The position numbers were made by a program, and so were the translations under genes. The notes below the pieces were generated by a model. That model did no database searches and was not told the origin of the DNA. It saw only the letters and a program-made list of their open reading frames with translations. 64,000 nucleotides of DNA, from NCBI GenBank assembly GCA_963210315.1, contig OY723276.1:1984001-2048000 (forward strand), given 5' to 3'. Shown piece after piece: positions 42,808 to 52,784 of this stretch. The DNA is from Rhynchopus euleeides (Eukaryota > Euglenozoa > Diplonemea > Diplonemida > Diplonemidae). Every line of letters starts with the position of its first letter. Positions within the stretch are counted from its first letter, which is position 1.

Positions 42808-43284
42808 TTCGGCTCTATTAAGTATGTCCAGTTCTCTTGTAGTCTGCACCCTGTACTTTCGGTTGTGGTTTGCGGATCCTGGTTTGCACAGGGAACAGGG
42901 GCAGTTGTCCCGGGTTGATTTACCTACGCCCGGGTATATCGGCCTGGGATCCTTGAGCAGAGGAGCATTGGGTCTGTGTGGAGGCGGGCGGGAGGGGGTG
43001 GACCACGCAAACAATAACTTTTACCCCCCCCCCCCCCCCCCAGGAACACACCCCTCCCCGGTTGCGTGATCCTTTGCAGGGGAATCACTTCGCATGAGTG
43101 TGTCACTGCCCCAACACACAAGGGGCCCCTGACCCCCCCCCCCCTCTCGAGAAGCAACCACGGCGCTGAAGTAAATTACATGACAAGTGGTTTTACGTCA
43201 GTCCTATTCGTGGGAAGTTACCCCCCGGCAGGCATCTGCCGAGGGGGGGGGGGGGTAAATTGGCGCACACTGACCTTGAAATCA

Positions 43285-43345
43285 CACGCAGCACCTGAGC
43301 GGGTTTTGAACCCGAGACCGTCAATCTCAGGCCTTGGGGAGGGCG
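43285..43345 (-). repeat. tRNA-like B box, possible SINE head
   Basis: The minus strand carries CTCGGGTTCAAAACCCG: a four-base-pair stem closing a TTCAAAA loop, and GGTTCAAAACC matches the RNA polymerase III B-box consensus. I cannot fold a full tRNA around it, and no clear A box is seen. Downstream on the minus strand the sequence runs into a TTTACCCCCCCC tail. This could be a tRNA-derived SINE or chance. Confidence 0.3.
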
Positions 43346-44046
43346 CCGACCCGGGCTTCTCCTCCCGGTGTCCTCGCCTCGAAGGGAGGGCGTTTGGTGT
43401 GTCGGCATGAGGTGGTGCAGAGGGGCAGCCCTCTGGAGAACACTACACAGCGACGTGGTTCCTGATGGACACCGTGGTTGAACAGCACTGGGGGTGAGGG
43501 GTGAGGTGATGCCGGAGATGACAGGCAGCCCTGCCTACTCAGGACATGCTGAAGGACATGTGAAGTCAGGTTCAAGGGGAGCGATGTTTAGGCAGGAGTA
43601 CAACGCCATGCTCGCCATCCTCGCTGACAATGTGTGCTGGTGGGTGACTCAAGGGGTAGGTACCTCATCCCACACCAGGTTTCCCTGGCGGGCCCGAAAA
43701 CTACCCCCCCCCCCCCCATAGGGAGGTTCCATGCCGCCCAACACCGCACACCACCGCCAAGCTCAGGGCACAATCAGGTGGTTCATACACAGTTTTCGGG
43801 TTCAGCCACACCAGACTCGGTCAAAATTCACAATTCACAGTGGAGGGTTGTTCACCTGAGGGAAATGGGGGTCTTCACTCCGGGTCAGTTTGGGTCAACT
43901 TGGGCAGGCTGACCCGGAGCGAAGCCCACTCCCACCCATTAGGTGGTCATTTTTAGGCGCGAAAATTTTTGCCTATTTTCCCCTTGTGTCAAACTTGGAC
44001 AGATGACGCCCCACCACCACTCCCTGCAGAGGACACGCCAGTGACA

Positions 44047-46233
44047 ATGTCGCACCGCCTGTGGGTGGGTGTGGGTGTGATGGTGGCGCTCGTCGCCACA
44101 GCAGAGAGCAAGGGGTGTTGTGAGTTTGGGGGATGCAACGGAGGGCAGCTCTGCACCTCGGTGTGGCCGCTCGGCGAGGTGTGCTGGACGGAGCAGGCAA
44201 CCTGTGTGATTGAGGGAGCGTGCAAGAGCACCATCTGTCAAGTGGTTGACGCGCTCAGCTGTGAGGCGTTCGGCAGGATTTTTGGCAACAACTTCGTTGG
44301 GTTTCGGAGCGAGCTGCGCAGGCGGAGCCCCAAACAAGCGATGCGGCTGACTCACTACCAGAAGGGAGCGCTGCGGTGCCACTACCCACAGTCACTGCTG
44401 GACAAGGTGTGGGTGTACTACGGTGTGACAATGCTCGACAACTACAAGCTCGGCGACGACGTGTACAACATTTGGTTTACAGACTCCGACGCGCAGACAA
44501 TGGGTTATGAGGTCTTCCTGGCAGGGGGCAGGGAGGTGTCTGCGACCGGCATGCGGACGCAGCTTGCGCTCATTGCGCACGAGCTGAAGCACACAGAGCA
44601 GTACATCAATGTGGACAGCAACCTCAACGAGTTCGGGAGGCGCTACATGTCAGGGTACTGCAACGCGGGGATGAGCTACGACAACAACCCGTTTGAGAAG
44701 GACGCTGCGAAGATGAACAACGTGCAGGCGTGTGCCGCGTCGTGGGTGACGGCGTGTGTGTGGATGAACGGCGGGTGGATGAGTGCCGAATGGGTGCCGG
44801 AACTGGGCATGTACGACATCGTACAGATGGAGGCGTGCGACGACTCAGGCGCATGGAAGATCAGCAGCGAGGGGTGCATATACAACATAGCGGCAAAGGG
44901 CTACCTGGGGGTGACCTCCACGGACCTGCTAGTGACGCTGAAGCAGAAATGCACTCACTACAACACGTGGGAGCGTAAGTCCGGCTCATGGGAGTGCTTC
45001 ATTCACAAGGGCACGGGCAAGGCACTGCGCTTCTTCTCAGGGCTGCGCATCACGAGAGGCCTCAGTTTTGAGGTGGGCCCTGGCATGTGCAAGGGCACTC
45101 ACATTGTGGGGGCAACCAAGCCTCTAACTGAGGGCTTTGGGCTGGTGTCAGTGGGTTTCTCGCACTGCCCCTCGGGCAAGGATTGCGGCCCCCGCAGCTC
45201 GAAGGGCGTTCTCAATATTGCTGGCATCAACGACGACGTGTGCGGTAAGATCACACACTGCGGCAGCTGCATCGGCAACGAAGCGTGCAAGTGGTGCGAC
45301 ACGCACAAACGGTGCTACGGCAAGCAGACCTCTGCACAGTGCGGCGATTGGGACACAACGGACTGTTGCGCCGAAGAGAAGTCTTGCGGGTCGTGCCTGG
45401 CAAAGCAAGGCTGTCATTATTGCGCCAGCAGCAGCAAGTGTTACATGTCACACAAGCCTCCGACCTGTTCTCTGTCCTTCACGAGCACCTGTGCCACCCC
45501 GGCCCCCACGATACCGGTGGTCAACCCGAAAACACCGGCGCCCACTACCCCTACACCCGAGCCCACACCAGTGCCAACGGTGCCCAGCAGGCCCATCACC
45601 GTGGTAGGTCGCTTCCCCAGTGGGCAGTGCACTGCGTTCTTCACCGCTCCTTCGCTCGTGCGTGCGTTTTCGTTGCTGCTGACCGCTGTTCTGAACGCCA
45701 CCAGTGACGTGGATGTGGTGTTCACATGCGGGTCTGTGCACTACCATGCAGAGGCCTGGGTGCCTCAGGAGCAGCCCGACGCACAGGAGGAGGCAGTGGC
45801 AGCCGCGATCAACACGAAGCTGCAGGACGCATCGCAAGTGGAGCTGCAGACAGTGCTCGGTGAGACGAAGGTGGCTGCCCCAGACGCAGCTGAGCCGTGT
45901 TCCCTGGAGGGCGCAAACCGTGCAGTGATCCTGAACGGCAAGTGCGTTCCGGTGACTTGTGATGCCACACACAGCAAGGTGCTGACGTCCACAGGCAATG
46001 TGTGCGTGCTGCAGACGCCAGCACCGACGCCTCAGCCGACAGATGCACCCATCTCGCCGCGCGAAGGCACGCCCGTGACGGGTGGCAACGAAGAGCCATC
46101 CGAAAGCGGCAGCAGCACGTCGATCGGGCTGATTGTGGGCGCTGCGGTTGGCGGGGGTGTGCTGCTGCTGGTCATCATCATCACTGTGTACTGCTGCTGC
46201 TGCCGCAAACAGCAGAACAACAAGCCTTACTAA
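44047..46233 (+). CDS. Membrane-anchored zinc-metallopeptidase-like protein with PSI repeats
   Basis: 728 residues from ATG 44047, placed 24 bases after a TCCCTGCAG acceptor. Residues 1-20 are a signal peptide. A Cys-rich segment is followed by a predicted gluzincin-like peptidase domain: H178-E-L-K-H182 (LIAHELKHTEQY) with E217 in NNPFEKDA as likely third zinc ligand, the arrangement seen in bacterial HExxH families such as DUF4157-like peptidases. Residues about 280-340 are beta-rich. Two PSI-like repeats lie at about 399-480 (CGSCIGNEACKWC, CGSCLAKQGCHYC). A Pro/Thr stalk, another globular region, a second stalk, one transmembrane helix (about 694-716, IGLIVGAAVGGGVLLLVIII) and a CCCCRKQQNNKPY tail complete a type I surface protein. 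Proteolytic activity is inferred from the motif. Confidence 0.85.
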   Translation: MSHRLWVGVGVMVALVATAESKGCCEFGGCNGGQLCTSVWPLGEVCWTEQATCVIEGACKSTICQVVDALSCEAFGRIFGNNFVGFRSELRRRSPKQAMRLTHYQKGALRCHYPQSLLDKVWVYYGVTMLDNYKLGDDVYNIWFTDSDAQTMGYEVFLAGGREVSATGMRTQLALIAHELKHTEQYINVDSNLNEFGRRYMSGYCNAGMSYDNNPFEKDAAKMNNVQACAASWVTACVWMNGGWMSAEWVPELGMYDIVQMEACDDSGAWKISSEGCIYNIAAKGYLGVTSTDLLVTLKQKCTHYNTWERKSGSWECFIHKGTGKALRFFSGLRITRGLSFEVGPGMCKGTHIVGATKPLTEGFGLVSVGFSHCPSGKDCGPRSSKGVLNIAGINDDVCGKITHCGSCIGNEACKWCDTHKRCYGKQTSAQCGDWDTTDCCAEEKSCGSCLAKQGCHYCASSSKCYMSHKPPTCSLSFTSTCATPAPTIPVVNPKTPAPTTPTPEPTPVPTVPSRPITVVGRFPSGQCTAFFTAPSLVRAFSLLLTAVLNATSDVDVVFTCGSVHYHAEAWVPQEQPDAQEEAVAAAINTKLQDASQVELQTVLGETKVAAPDAAEPCSLEGANRAVILNGKCVPVTCDATHSKVLTSTGNVCVLQTPAPTPQPTDAPISPREGTPVTGGNEEPSESGSSTSIGLIVGAAVGGGVLLLVIIITVYCCCCRKQQNNKPY

Positions 46234-48061
46234 GCTGCCGCCGGCAGCGCACCAAAGGGCATGCTCCAAGAGTGCCCCAGGCTCCCCACTCCGCAGCCTG
46301 GCCCTCCGCCTTCACCCTGCTTTCATTGCACCCCTGCGCACAGCAGAGCGGCAGCAAGTGACTGCACAACTCAACGTCCATCACTCTTTCATCTTCAACC
46401 ACACCAACAGTCTTTCTCTTTCTGGTAACGTACGTGTCTCTCGCTCGAGGCGAGATGCCAGCTAGGGGCGGGGCGAGGTTGCACAGACCCTGACGTCAGA
46501 AATGCTCCCGTCATATGTGATTGCACCCTGAGCGTTATTCTGTGTGAATATGCAAGCAAAGTGGTTTTGGTGTCCCTCTCACCTCCCGCACACGCACGGG
46601 GACGGCGCTTTTCCGCATGCACTGCTATCTATCCCCAAAATATATGGAAACGTATCCCGTTTCCGTTTCCTTATTTTCAAAAAACCTCAGGAAACGCGTT
46701 TCGCTTCATCGTAGGAGGGGGGCATCGCCCTCTCTCCTCTGCGGTCTTTGCGGCGCGGTTCTGCGTGCGGCGGTGTTCGGGGGGGCTTTACGCAAGATTG
46801 TTTGCATGTACGCTTCGCACGGGCGTGTCCTGTGTGTGAGCACACCTTCGGCTGCCAAACGTTAGTGTCACTTACTGCTCACACAGTTGTGCGAAATGGA
46901 ACACTATCGACACATGTCACTCAACCCGGTGGGGCCGAGGCCCTGCCTCACGCACACCCCACCATCCGTTGAAAAAAAACAAGTGTAACTTCAGCACAGC
47001 AATTTTAGCACACCACACCACATGACACCTCACCACACCTCCTTTGCTGTCTATCTCTCCCTTATGTGAGTATGCACTGACGCTTCCACACACACGCATC
47101 ATTCGCCTGTGATGTGGTTGCGTACGCTATCTGTTCACAATAGTGTGCGTAAAAAGTGACAACGTCCCGTTTTGGCAGAGAGCCTCTCTCGAGCAGCAGC
47201 AGCTTTGGTGCGTCTTGGGGGGTCACTAGGAGCTAGATCTGTGGAAGTATCGCGGGTGAGGAGACTGACTTTGGGTGGGCAGGCTGCCCTCTGTTACCAT
47301 TTTTGTGTGTTTTACCACTTGCCAGCAGTGCTGCCAGCAAGGTTGGAAGGGAACCTCTGAGGACACTCACCACCATTCAGCAGTCCGGCTTCGGTGGCGG
47401 TTTCCTCACGGTCCCCCGGACGTATCGACAGTCCTACTGCAGACAACTTTCCTCCTCACCCCATCCATTGTTGCCCTCTGATTCATGCCGCCTCCTGATC
47501 TCTATCTCTCTTTTTCTTTGCTGTGTTTGATGCGTTGACCGCTTCACACCGCAACACAACCCCGTGATGGGGCGTGTCCTGTGAGAGCACACCTTTCGGC
47601 TGCCCCACGTTCGTGTCACTTTCTGCTCACAGGGGAAAAGGGTGCCCTTCCCGAGCGGTTTCTAAACCAGAACAAGCCGGTTTTCTGGTTTGGGATAATT
47701 TATAATGAAAATGAGAATTCTGGAATAAACCCTAACGTTAGTGTCACTTGTGATGTGTTGTGTGTCATCCCGCCAAGCGGTCAGCCCTGGGGCTGCCACG
47801 CCCTCGGGCGCGTCCCGTGCTCTGCCTCCTACGCGCAAGCGCCCGAAACGTGACCCTTCGGGTGTTGCGTAGTCGTGTGTGTTGTGTGTGTTGCATAGTG
47901 GGCGAGTTCGAATCGGTCGGGCAACCACAGTAGTGCAACGAGCCAACGATGTGTTGTGATGTGCTGTGCTATCATATTACACAGGCGGGGGGTGGGAAGC
48001 GGGGATCTTACTCGCCCCCCACCCCCCATCTTCACCGCGACGCGCTCTGAGCGGCGGCGCC
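46234..48061. other. Intergenic region with dispersed repeats
   Basis: No supported gene. A motif of about 65 bases beginning GGGCGTGTCCTGTG and containing GAGCACACCTT-CGGCTGCC occurs at 46821-46886 and 47570-47631. Partial R1 motifs (TGACGCTTCCACACACAC at 47078, GTGTGCGTAAAAAGTGAC at about 47142, a one-base-inserted copy at 47530) suggest decayed R1 copies. Confidence 0.5.
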
Positions 48062-48200
48062 TTACTGGGGGGGGGGGGGGCAAATAATCGTGCACTCCAC
48101 TATTAATTGGCGAACGGGCGGGTATAATTGAGGGGCCCAAAAAAAGGCAAAAAGTTGACGGGGGGGAATAATCGTGGGGTGCACGATTATTCACTTTTGC
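48062..48200 (+). repeat. G-run hairpin repeat, copy 3
   Basis: TTACTGGGGGGGGGGGG, CAAATAATCGTGCA, TATAATTGAGGGGCCC, GAATAATCGTG-GGGT-GCACGATTATTC, CACTTTTGC. Same layout and orientation as copy 1. Confidence 0.8.
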
Positions 48201-48240
48201 AAGTTTTCTGGTCAGTTCTGTGGACAAACATCGCAAAAAC

Positions 48241-48492
48241 CTCGTCCGTTTGAATATTTGGAATCTGTGCGGATCGTGGTGGGGTCATTTCGACCATGGG
48301 GTGTCTGTCTTCACCCCTTCCTGGCAGTCACCGTATGGGCTCATTTTCGTGTTGAAACTGGGGGCACAAGTCCGGACATGTGGACGAATATGAGCCAAAA
48401 TGGTGACGACCAGTCACGGGTGAAGACTGACACCCCATGGTCGAAATGACCCCACCACGATCCGCACGGGCTCCCAAAATTCAAAAGAACGG
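48241..48492. mobile_element. 252-bp foldback element
   Basis: Two long inverted arms (48241-48354 and 48386-48492) with the outer 75 bases nearly identical, including GTGCGGATCGTGGTGGGGTC and CGACCATGGGGTGTC. The weaker inner arms extend almost to the centre, so the strand can fold into one long hairpin. One arm-like copy (TTGAATATTTGGAGTCTGTG...GGCCATGGGGTG) lies inside the hAT element at 42105-42175. Confidence 0.75.
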
Positions 48493-48517
48493 GTTCTTTG
48501 AAAATTATGCGGGAAAA

Positions 48518-48754
48518 GTGTCACTTCAACTCTGCCGCTCTTTCTCTACTGTTGATACTTCGTTTGATGCGTTGACGCTTCCACACACACTTACAAACCC
48601 ACTTGCCTGATGAAGGGGGTGGTGTGTAGAGCACGTTTGGCAGAGCTGAATGACACTTTCCGCGCGAAAGTCGTGTGCGTAAAAAGTGTCACTTCAACTC
48701 TGCCGCTCTTTCTCTACTGTTGATACTTCGTTTGATGCGTTGACGCTTCCACAC
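48518..48754 (+). repeat. R1 repeat: one full and one interrupted unit
   Basis: Tandem period of 168 bp. Unit 1 is 48518-48685. Unit 2 starts at 48686 but stops after TGCGTTGACGCTTCCACAC at 48754; the missing part resumes at 53619 beyond retroelement 2. Within the unit GTGTCACTTCAACTCTGCC and GGCAGAGCTGAATGACAC are imperfect inverted repeats. Confidence 0.88.
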
Positions 48755-48825
48755 CCAGGACCCTCTTCCGGAGGGACGTGCTCGTGCACCGGTTGGTCAT
48801 GTAATCATACGGTGCCGAGTGCGGG

Positions 48826-50751
48826 TTACGTGGTGCTGCGTGTTGGTATATGTGCTGGCTCGAGGCGGATTGCCCGTTCGGCTCGTGTTCCGCGCGTGTA
48901 GGTGTCAGCCCGCTGCTCGTCGGTTGGCACCCACTGGGGGTTGAGCCGCAGTCGCTTCGTCCGTGCCACGAGGAATATGCGCTGCAGTAGCAGGTTGCCT
49001 CTGTGGTTCGCGCAGTGCCCTCGCCGCATGCAAAATACTAGGGGGAGGTTGTCGATGTTGCACGTCACAGCGATGTCCTGTGAGTTGATGATGCGTAGCC
49101 CTTGCCACACGGCGAAGGCCTCCTTCAGGAAGATGTGCGCATCCCGATCTGCCCCGGTGAACACCCCTTGTGTGACCGTCTCCTCTCCCAGTTCGAGTAT
49201 CGCCGCCCACTCCGTCGATGACGCGTCGGACCACAGCGTTGCCCGCGATGTTGGGTCTGCCTGGTGGTGCCAATTGTTATCGCGCATGAACTCCATCCGT
49301 GCTGCTGTCTCCCGGATCACTGAGTTCGGCACTCGTGTGTTGACATCCCACGCCGCGTTGTTGTCGTGCGCCCGGCGTCCTATGCGCCGGATGAAAGAGA
49401 GGATTGCGGGGGCGAAACACAGTGGCGCGCGCATGACGTATGACTGCCAGACGATGGATCCGAAGATGCGGAAGGCCCTCCGCGGCGTTGTTGTTCCCTC
49501 CAACGTCTCCGCCAGCTCCTCCCGCTGTGCCACCTTCGCCACCCATGCAGGGTCCATGCGGAATCTATGCTCCACCAGGTCAAACTGGATCCCGAACGTG
49601 CAGAAACGTTGCGTCGGCATCCCGTGGTCGGCATCGTCGAGGTTCAGGGTCGCGTTGACGTAGTCGCACCTTTCGCGGAAGACCCTGTACTTCGCCTGCA
49701 CCTCGTCCAGTGTCTCGGCTGTGACCACGAAATTGTCTATCCAGACGATGCCGTCTCTTGGAGGGAGGAGTACCCTCGCACTCCGGTTGGCAATTGCTGG
49801 TGAGTGTGACCACCTCATGCACATCACCGACAGAAACGCTGGCACAAATTCGTCCCGCTTGTCCCCGAAGCGGATCCCGAAGTAGCGCTGGATCTCCTCC
49901 TCCACCGGAAACTGGTAGAACCAGCTCCTCGCGTCAGCGAGCACAACCCAAGTTGACTCAGCGATACGGCGCGTCACCTCCAGGATGTCGTCCAATCTCA
50001 TGTCTGGCGGTCGCGCCATGTACGAGTTCAGAGTACGTGCGTCGACGATGAAGCGTGTCCCCCCTGACTTCTTCGGCACGGTAAAGGCTGGTAAGGTGAG
50101 TATCGCATGAGTACAGGCTATAGCGATAACGCCGTAGGCGATGAGGTCGTCGACATGTTTCAATGTATGGCGTGATATCATCCTCCACTTGTTTCTGAAG
50201 TGGTCGCGTGCTCCGGGGAGCAACGCATTCCTGAAGGCTTCGGGGTCTGTAATGAGGTCCAACACGCCTCGCAGTTCCTCGTTGGAGTCCAGCTCGCGGA
50301 GTCGCGCCAGGTTGAGGCGCGTGTCGCAGATCGGAGCAAGGCGGTCGTCTTCAGATGGGTCTTGCCTTTCATGGGCAGGTCGCACGATATGTCCTTTGTG
50401 GTGCACGCCGACACTCTCCCCGTATAGATCGGCGTCTATGCCCGGTCCGTGTTCCGAGTCGGTGTCCGTCGTGTCGTCGGAGCTGTCGGTTTCTTCAGGA
50501 GGTTGGTATACTTGGATGGAGAGCTGAGGCCTGTGGTATGCCTTTGGGCGCTCTCTCGGCTGTGCGGCTGGGTCCCCTGCGCGTGCCGCGTCATCGTTGT
50601 GAGTCGGCCCGGGCCCCGCGCCGGTGCCGTCCTTTCCTCCACCGACCCCTGCTGCGCCGCCCCCTGTCGGGTAGTCATACCGTCGTAGTTCACGTGTGAT
50701 GTCTCTCCTCCTTTTGTACGGGAAATGTGTGCTAAACTCTGGTCCCCTGTG
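48826..50751 (-). CDS. Reverse transcriptase - RNase H of retroelement 2
   Basis: The RT motif A is VVLADARSWFYQFPV and motif C is IVWIDNFVV, again WxDN in place of YxDD. The RNase H domain follows with Asp in LWSDAS, Glu in IFLKEA, Asp in CNIDNLP and Asp in QRADTYTRG. The frame is open upstream to 51768, through the whole recombinase gene, with no ATG near the recombinase stop; it lies -1 to the recombinase frame, as in retroelement 1. The start given is simply the first codon after the recombinase ORF. The acidic stretch DSSDDTTDTDSE precedes the RT core. Sequence identity to retroelement 1 is low but all motifs align. Confidence 0.85.
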   Translation of the reverse strand, partial: HRGPEFSTHFPYKRRRDITRELRRYDYPTGGGAAGVGGGKDGTGAGPGPTHNDDAARAGDPAAQPRERPKAYHRPQLSIQVYQPPEETDSSDDTTDTDSEHGPGIDADLYGESVGVHHKGHIVRPAHERQDPSEDDRLAPICDTRLNLARLRELDSNEELRGVLDLITDPEAFRNALLPGARDHFRNKWRMISRHTLKHVDDLIAYGVIAIACTHAILTLPAFTVPKKSGGTRFIVDARTLNSYMARPPDMRLDDILEVTRRIAESTWVVLADARSWFYQFPVEEEIQRYFGIRFGDKRDEFVPAFLSVMCMRWSHSPAIANRSARVLLPPRDGIVWIDNFVVTAETLDEVQAKYRVFRERCDYVNATLNLDDADHGMPTQRFCTFGIQFDLVEHRFRMDPAWVAKVAQREELAETLEGTTTPRRAFRIFGSIVWQSYVMRAPLCFAPAILSFIRRIGRRAHDNNAAWDVNTRVPNSVIRETAARMEFMRDNNWHHQADPTSRATLWSDASSTEWAAILELGEETVTQGVFTGADRDAHIFLKEAFAVWQGLRIINSQDIAVTCNIDNLPLVFCMRRGHCANHRGNLLLQRIFLVARTKRLRLNPQWVPTDEQRADTYTRGTRAERAIRLEPAHIPTRSTT

Positions 50752-50753
50752 TC

Positions 50754-51632
50754 TCACGCGCTCTTGGCCAGTTCTTTGGACAGTGCCGCTGTGTCTGCCA
50801 CACGCTGTGTCGTTGCTGCTGGTATGTATCGAAACACCGCGTCGGGGGTCGCATGTCGCGACAGCATCATCAGCTTCTCGACTGGCACCCCGTTGCGTGC
50901 CAGATGGTGGAGGGCCCCCCTCCGGAGGGAGTGCGGCGTCAATCGGGCATCCACCCTTTTCACCGCCGCCGCGATGCATCGGTATGTCACGCTCGGGGGA
51001 AACAGGTTCCCTTCTGTCTTTAGCTCTTTCATACGGCTCCGCAGGATCTTCAGCATCTCCGGTGGCAGTGACATACCCGTTGTCTTCCCCAGCTGGAAGG
51101 GGTCCGACTTCGTGGTGGTCCACACGATGGTGATCTGGTCTGACTTCGCTTCCGTCTGGATGTCCCGCGTTGACAGTCGTTGCACATCCGACGCTCTCGC
51201 CGCCCCGTGCCACATCATCGCGACGGCCAGACGCACCAGCGGCCGCGGTTCCTGAGCCACTGCCTGTGCTGCCTGTTCTTGAGTCGCGGGGTGCGCCTGT
51301 TGTGCTGGCTTCAATGCTCCGCTGCGGCACAAGCTTCGCTTGAAGTCCCGTAGCACGTGTCCTTCCTGTTCCCACGACTCGAAGCGGCGCAGGCTCGCGA
51401 TGATGTTGCCCAAGTACTGCAGTGCCGATGGGGCGGACAGTCCGTTGAGCCGCAGATGCGTGATCCACAGGGTGATCCCCTCCTCGTGTCGTAGTGTGCG
51501 GCCCTCCCCCCTGCACCACTCCTCTCTGAACTCGCGGTACCTCTCGTAGCTCCTGCGCAGAGCCGTCCAGTATGAGCTCGACAGTGCGTTCCCCAAAGCC
51601 TCCTGCGTGGCCTCCATGATGATCAGCCGCAT
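50754..51632 (-). CDS. Tyrosine recombinase of retroelement 2
   Basis: 292 residues with a complete catalytic set: Arg146 (GAARASD), Lys175 (TTKSDPF), His234-x-x-Arg237 (PHSLRRG), His260 (LSRHAT) and Tyr269 (FRYIPA). An N-terminal core-binding domain precedes it (residues about 10-110). Blocks shared with the recombinase of retroelement 1 include KSDPF-LGKTTG, SLRRGAL and SRHAT, so both belong to one family although overall divergence is high. The start could also be Met6. The expected job is inserting the cDNA by strand exchange at short matching sequences, which is relevant to the exact motif at the element borders. Confidence 0.9.
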   Translation of the reverse strand: MRLIIMEATQEALGNALSSSYWTALRRSYERYREFREEWCRGEGRTLRHEEGITLWITHLRLNGLSAPSALQYLGNIIASLRRFESWEQEGHVLRDFKRSLCRSGALKPAQQAHPATQEQAAQAVAQEPRPLVRLAVAMMWHGAARASDVQRLSTRDIQTEAKSDQITIVWTTTKSDPFQLGKTTGMSLPPEMLKILRSRMKELKTEGNLFPPSVTYRCIAAAVKRVDARLTPHSLRRGALHHLARNGVPVEKLMMLSRHATPDAVFRYIPAATTQRVADTAALSKELAKSA

Positions 51633-51764
51633 CTCGCTCGACAGTGGTTGTTGCTTGATGCGGGGGCGGCCCTTGTTGGTTTGCTTCTTTTCTTTCAGGA
51701 TGAACTCGTATGGGGACGGTGTGGGTGGCGTTGGGCTGGTTCCTGGGTGGGTGGTCTGCTGGAG

Positions 51765-52751
51765 TCACTGTCCCCCGCGGGGCCCTTTCGACCCCTTTCC
51801 CACTGCCCTCTGCTCCGCCCCCTTTCCCGTCTTCCCGGTGGGGTACGGCGTGTAGCGCAGGTCAGCCCCCTGTTGCACACGCGGTGGTACCAAACGGCGC
51901 GGGTTCGCCTTCGCCTGCGTATCATTCGCCTCTCCCACCAGCCGCTGGTGCAGAGACGCCGAGAACGTGAGGGGTGGGATGTTCTTCGCCTTGTGCTCGT
52001 AGTAGGCACGTGCCACATACCCCGTGAGGCAGGCCAGAGCCGACATTTCGCACACGATGCGGTGTAGGGGCAGCAGGCTGGGTTCCTCCTCCGTGTTCAT
52101 CTTCATGAGCTTTAGCACGTCGTCGAAGTGCTCGAAGCATTTGCGGAGGCTGTGCATCCATTCCCCCGCATCTGTGCCCGACGCTGGCAGGCTCGCCTCC
52201 CGGAACACGCGGGACACCTCTGCCCGGATCTGCCGCCGCACCGCGCCCTTCCATATGCCAGGGCGCCACGTCGCGACCGCGTATGGCGAGAAGTCGTCCG
52301 GCAAACCCTCGTCAGCCTCCTGCAGCTGCCTCTGCAGATCGGCGATGGTCTCGGCCTGCTCCTCCACCTTCGCCTCCAGCCGAGTCATGCGCGCCTCCAT
52401 GTTGAGGCCTTCACCGGCTCCCAGTTGGGGCAGCGCCCCCAGCCCGTCCTCCTCTTCAGCGGCCTCCTCCGCTGCTGCCGCGCCGCCTGCCTGCATCTTC
52501 GTCCACGCGCACATTGGGCATACCCATCCGGCGCTGCCCATGTGGGCGACGAAGGGGTCCGCCACTGCCTTCGGGTGCAGATGCGCCCGCACACATGTCC
52601 TCGTCGTGGCTTGTCCGCAGGCGTTGCATGCGTGCGCCGTTCCGCCCTCATGGACGGTGGCGCATGTGGGGAACACGCAGTGCTGCATCGGCTCCGCCGC
52701 GGGCTCCATAGAGAGGGCCGGCACCTCGACCAAAGCCCAGTCGACGTCCAT
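51765..52751 (-). CDS. Gag-like ORF1 of retroelement 2 with Cys/His cluster
   Basis: 328 residues. The N-terminal part has a zinc-binding pattern (C-x4-C, C-x2-C, C-x3-H-x-H and a final C-x2-C within about residues 24-82) like a RING/PHD-type treble clef. A coiled coil follows at about 118-148 (MEARMTRLEAKVEEQAETIADLQRQLQ), then a helical domain and a basic Gly/Lys C-terminus. It is unlike ORF1 of retroelement 1, which lacks the zinc cluster. Role as capsid-like or RNA-binding protein is inferred from position. It is followed in the same frame, 130 bases on, by the recombinase. Confidence 0.75.
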   Translation of the reverse strand: MDVDWALVEVPALSMEPAAEPMQHCVFPTCATVHEGGTAHACNACGQATTRTCVRAHLHPKAVADPFVAHMGSAGWVCPMCAWTKMQAGGAAAAEEAAEEEDGLGALPQLGAGEGLNMEARMTRLEAKVEEQAETIADLQRQLQEADEGLPDDFSPYAVATWRPGIWKGAVRRQIRAEVSRVFREASLPASGTDAGEWMHSLRKCFEHFDDVLKLMKMNTEEEPSLLPLHRIVCEMSALACLTGYVARAYYEHKAKNIPPLTFSASLHQRLVGEANDTQAKANPRRLVPPRVQQGADLRYTPYPTGKTGKGAEQRAVGKGSKGPRGGQ

Positions 52752-52784
52752 CTTTCCTCACTACTCTGCTTGTCGTACGCCTCT

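Larger units (their letters stand above)
42267..44046. other. Intergenic region rich in small repeats
   Basis: No protein gene. Contains a reverse copy of the G-run hairpin repeat (42470-42606), a 99-bp MITE (42709-42807), a tRNA-like B-box region (about 43290-43340, minus strand), G/C runs at 43025-43041, 43131-43145, 43244-43256 and 43705-43718, and an inverted repeat with GGGGGTCTTC ends (43865-43939). The last 40 bases before the next gene hold CCACCACCACTCCCTGCAG, a likely acceptor. Confidence 0.55.

Noticed and set aside
47896..47920. tRNA gene suggested by GAGTTCGAATCGG
   Set aside because: B-box match is imperfect and no acceptor, D or anticodon stems can be formed around it.
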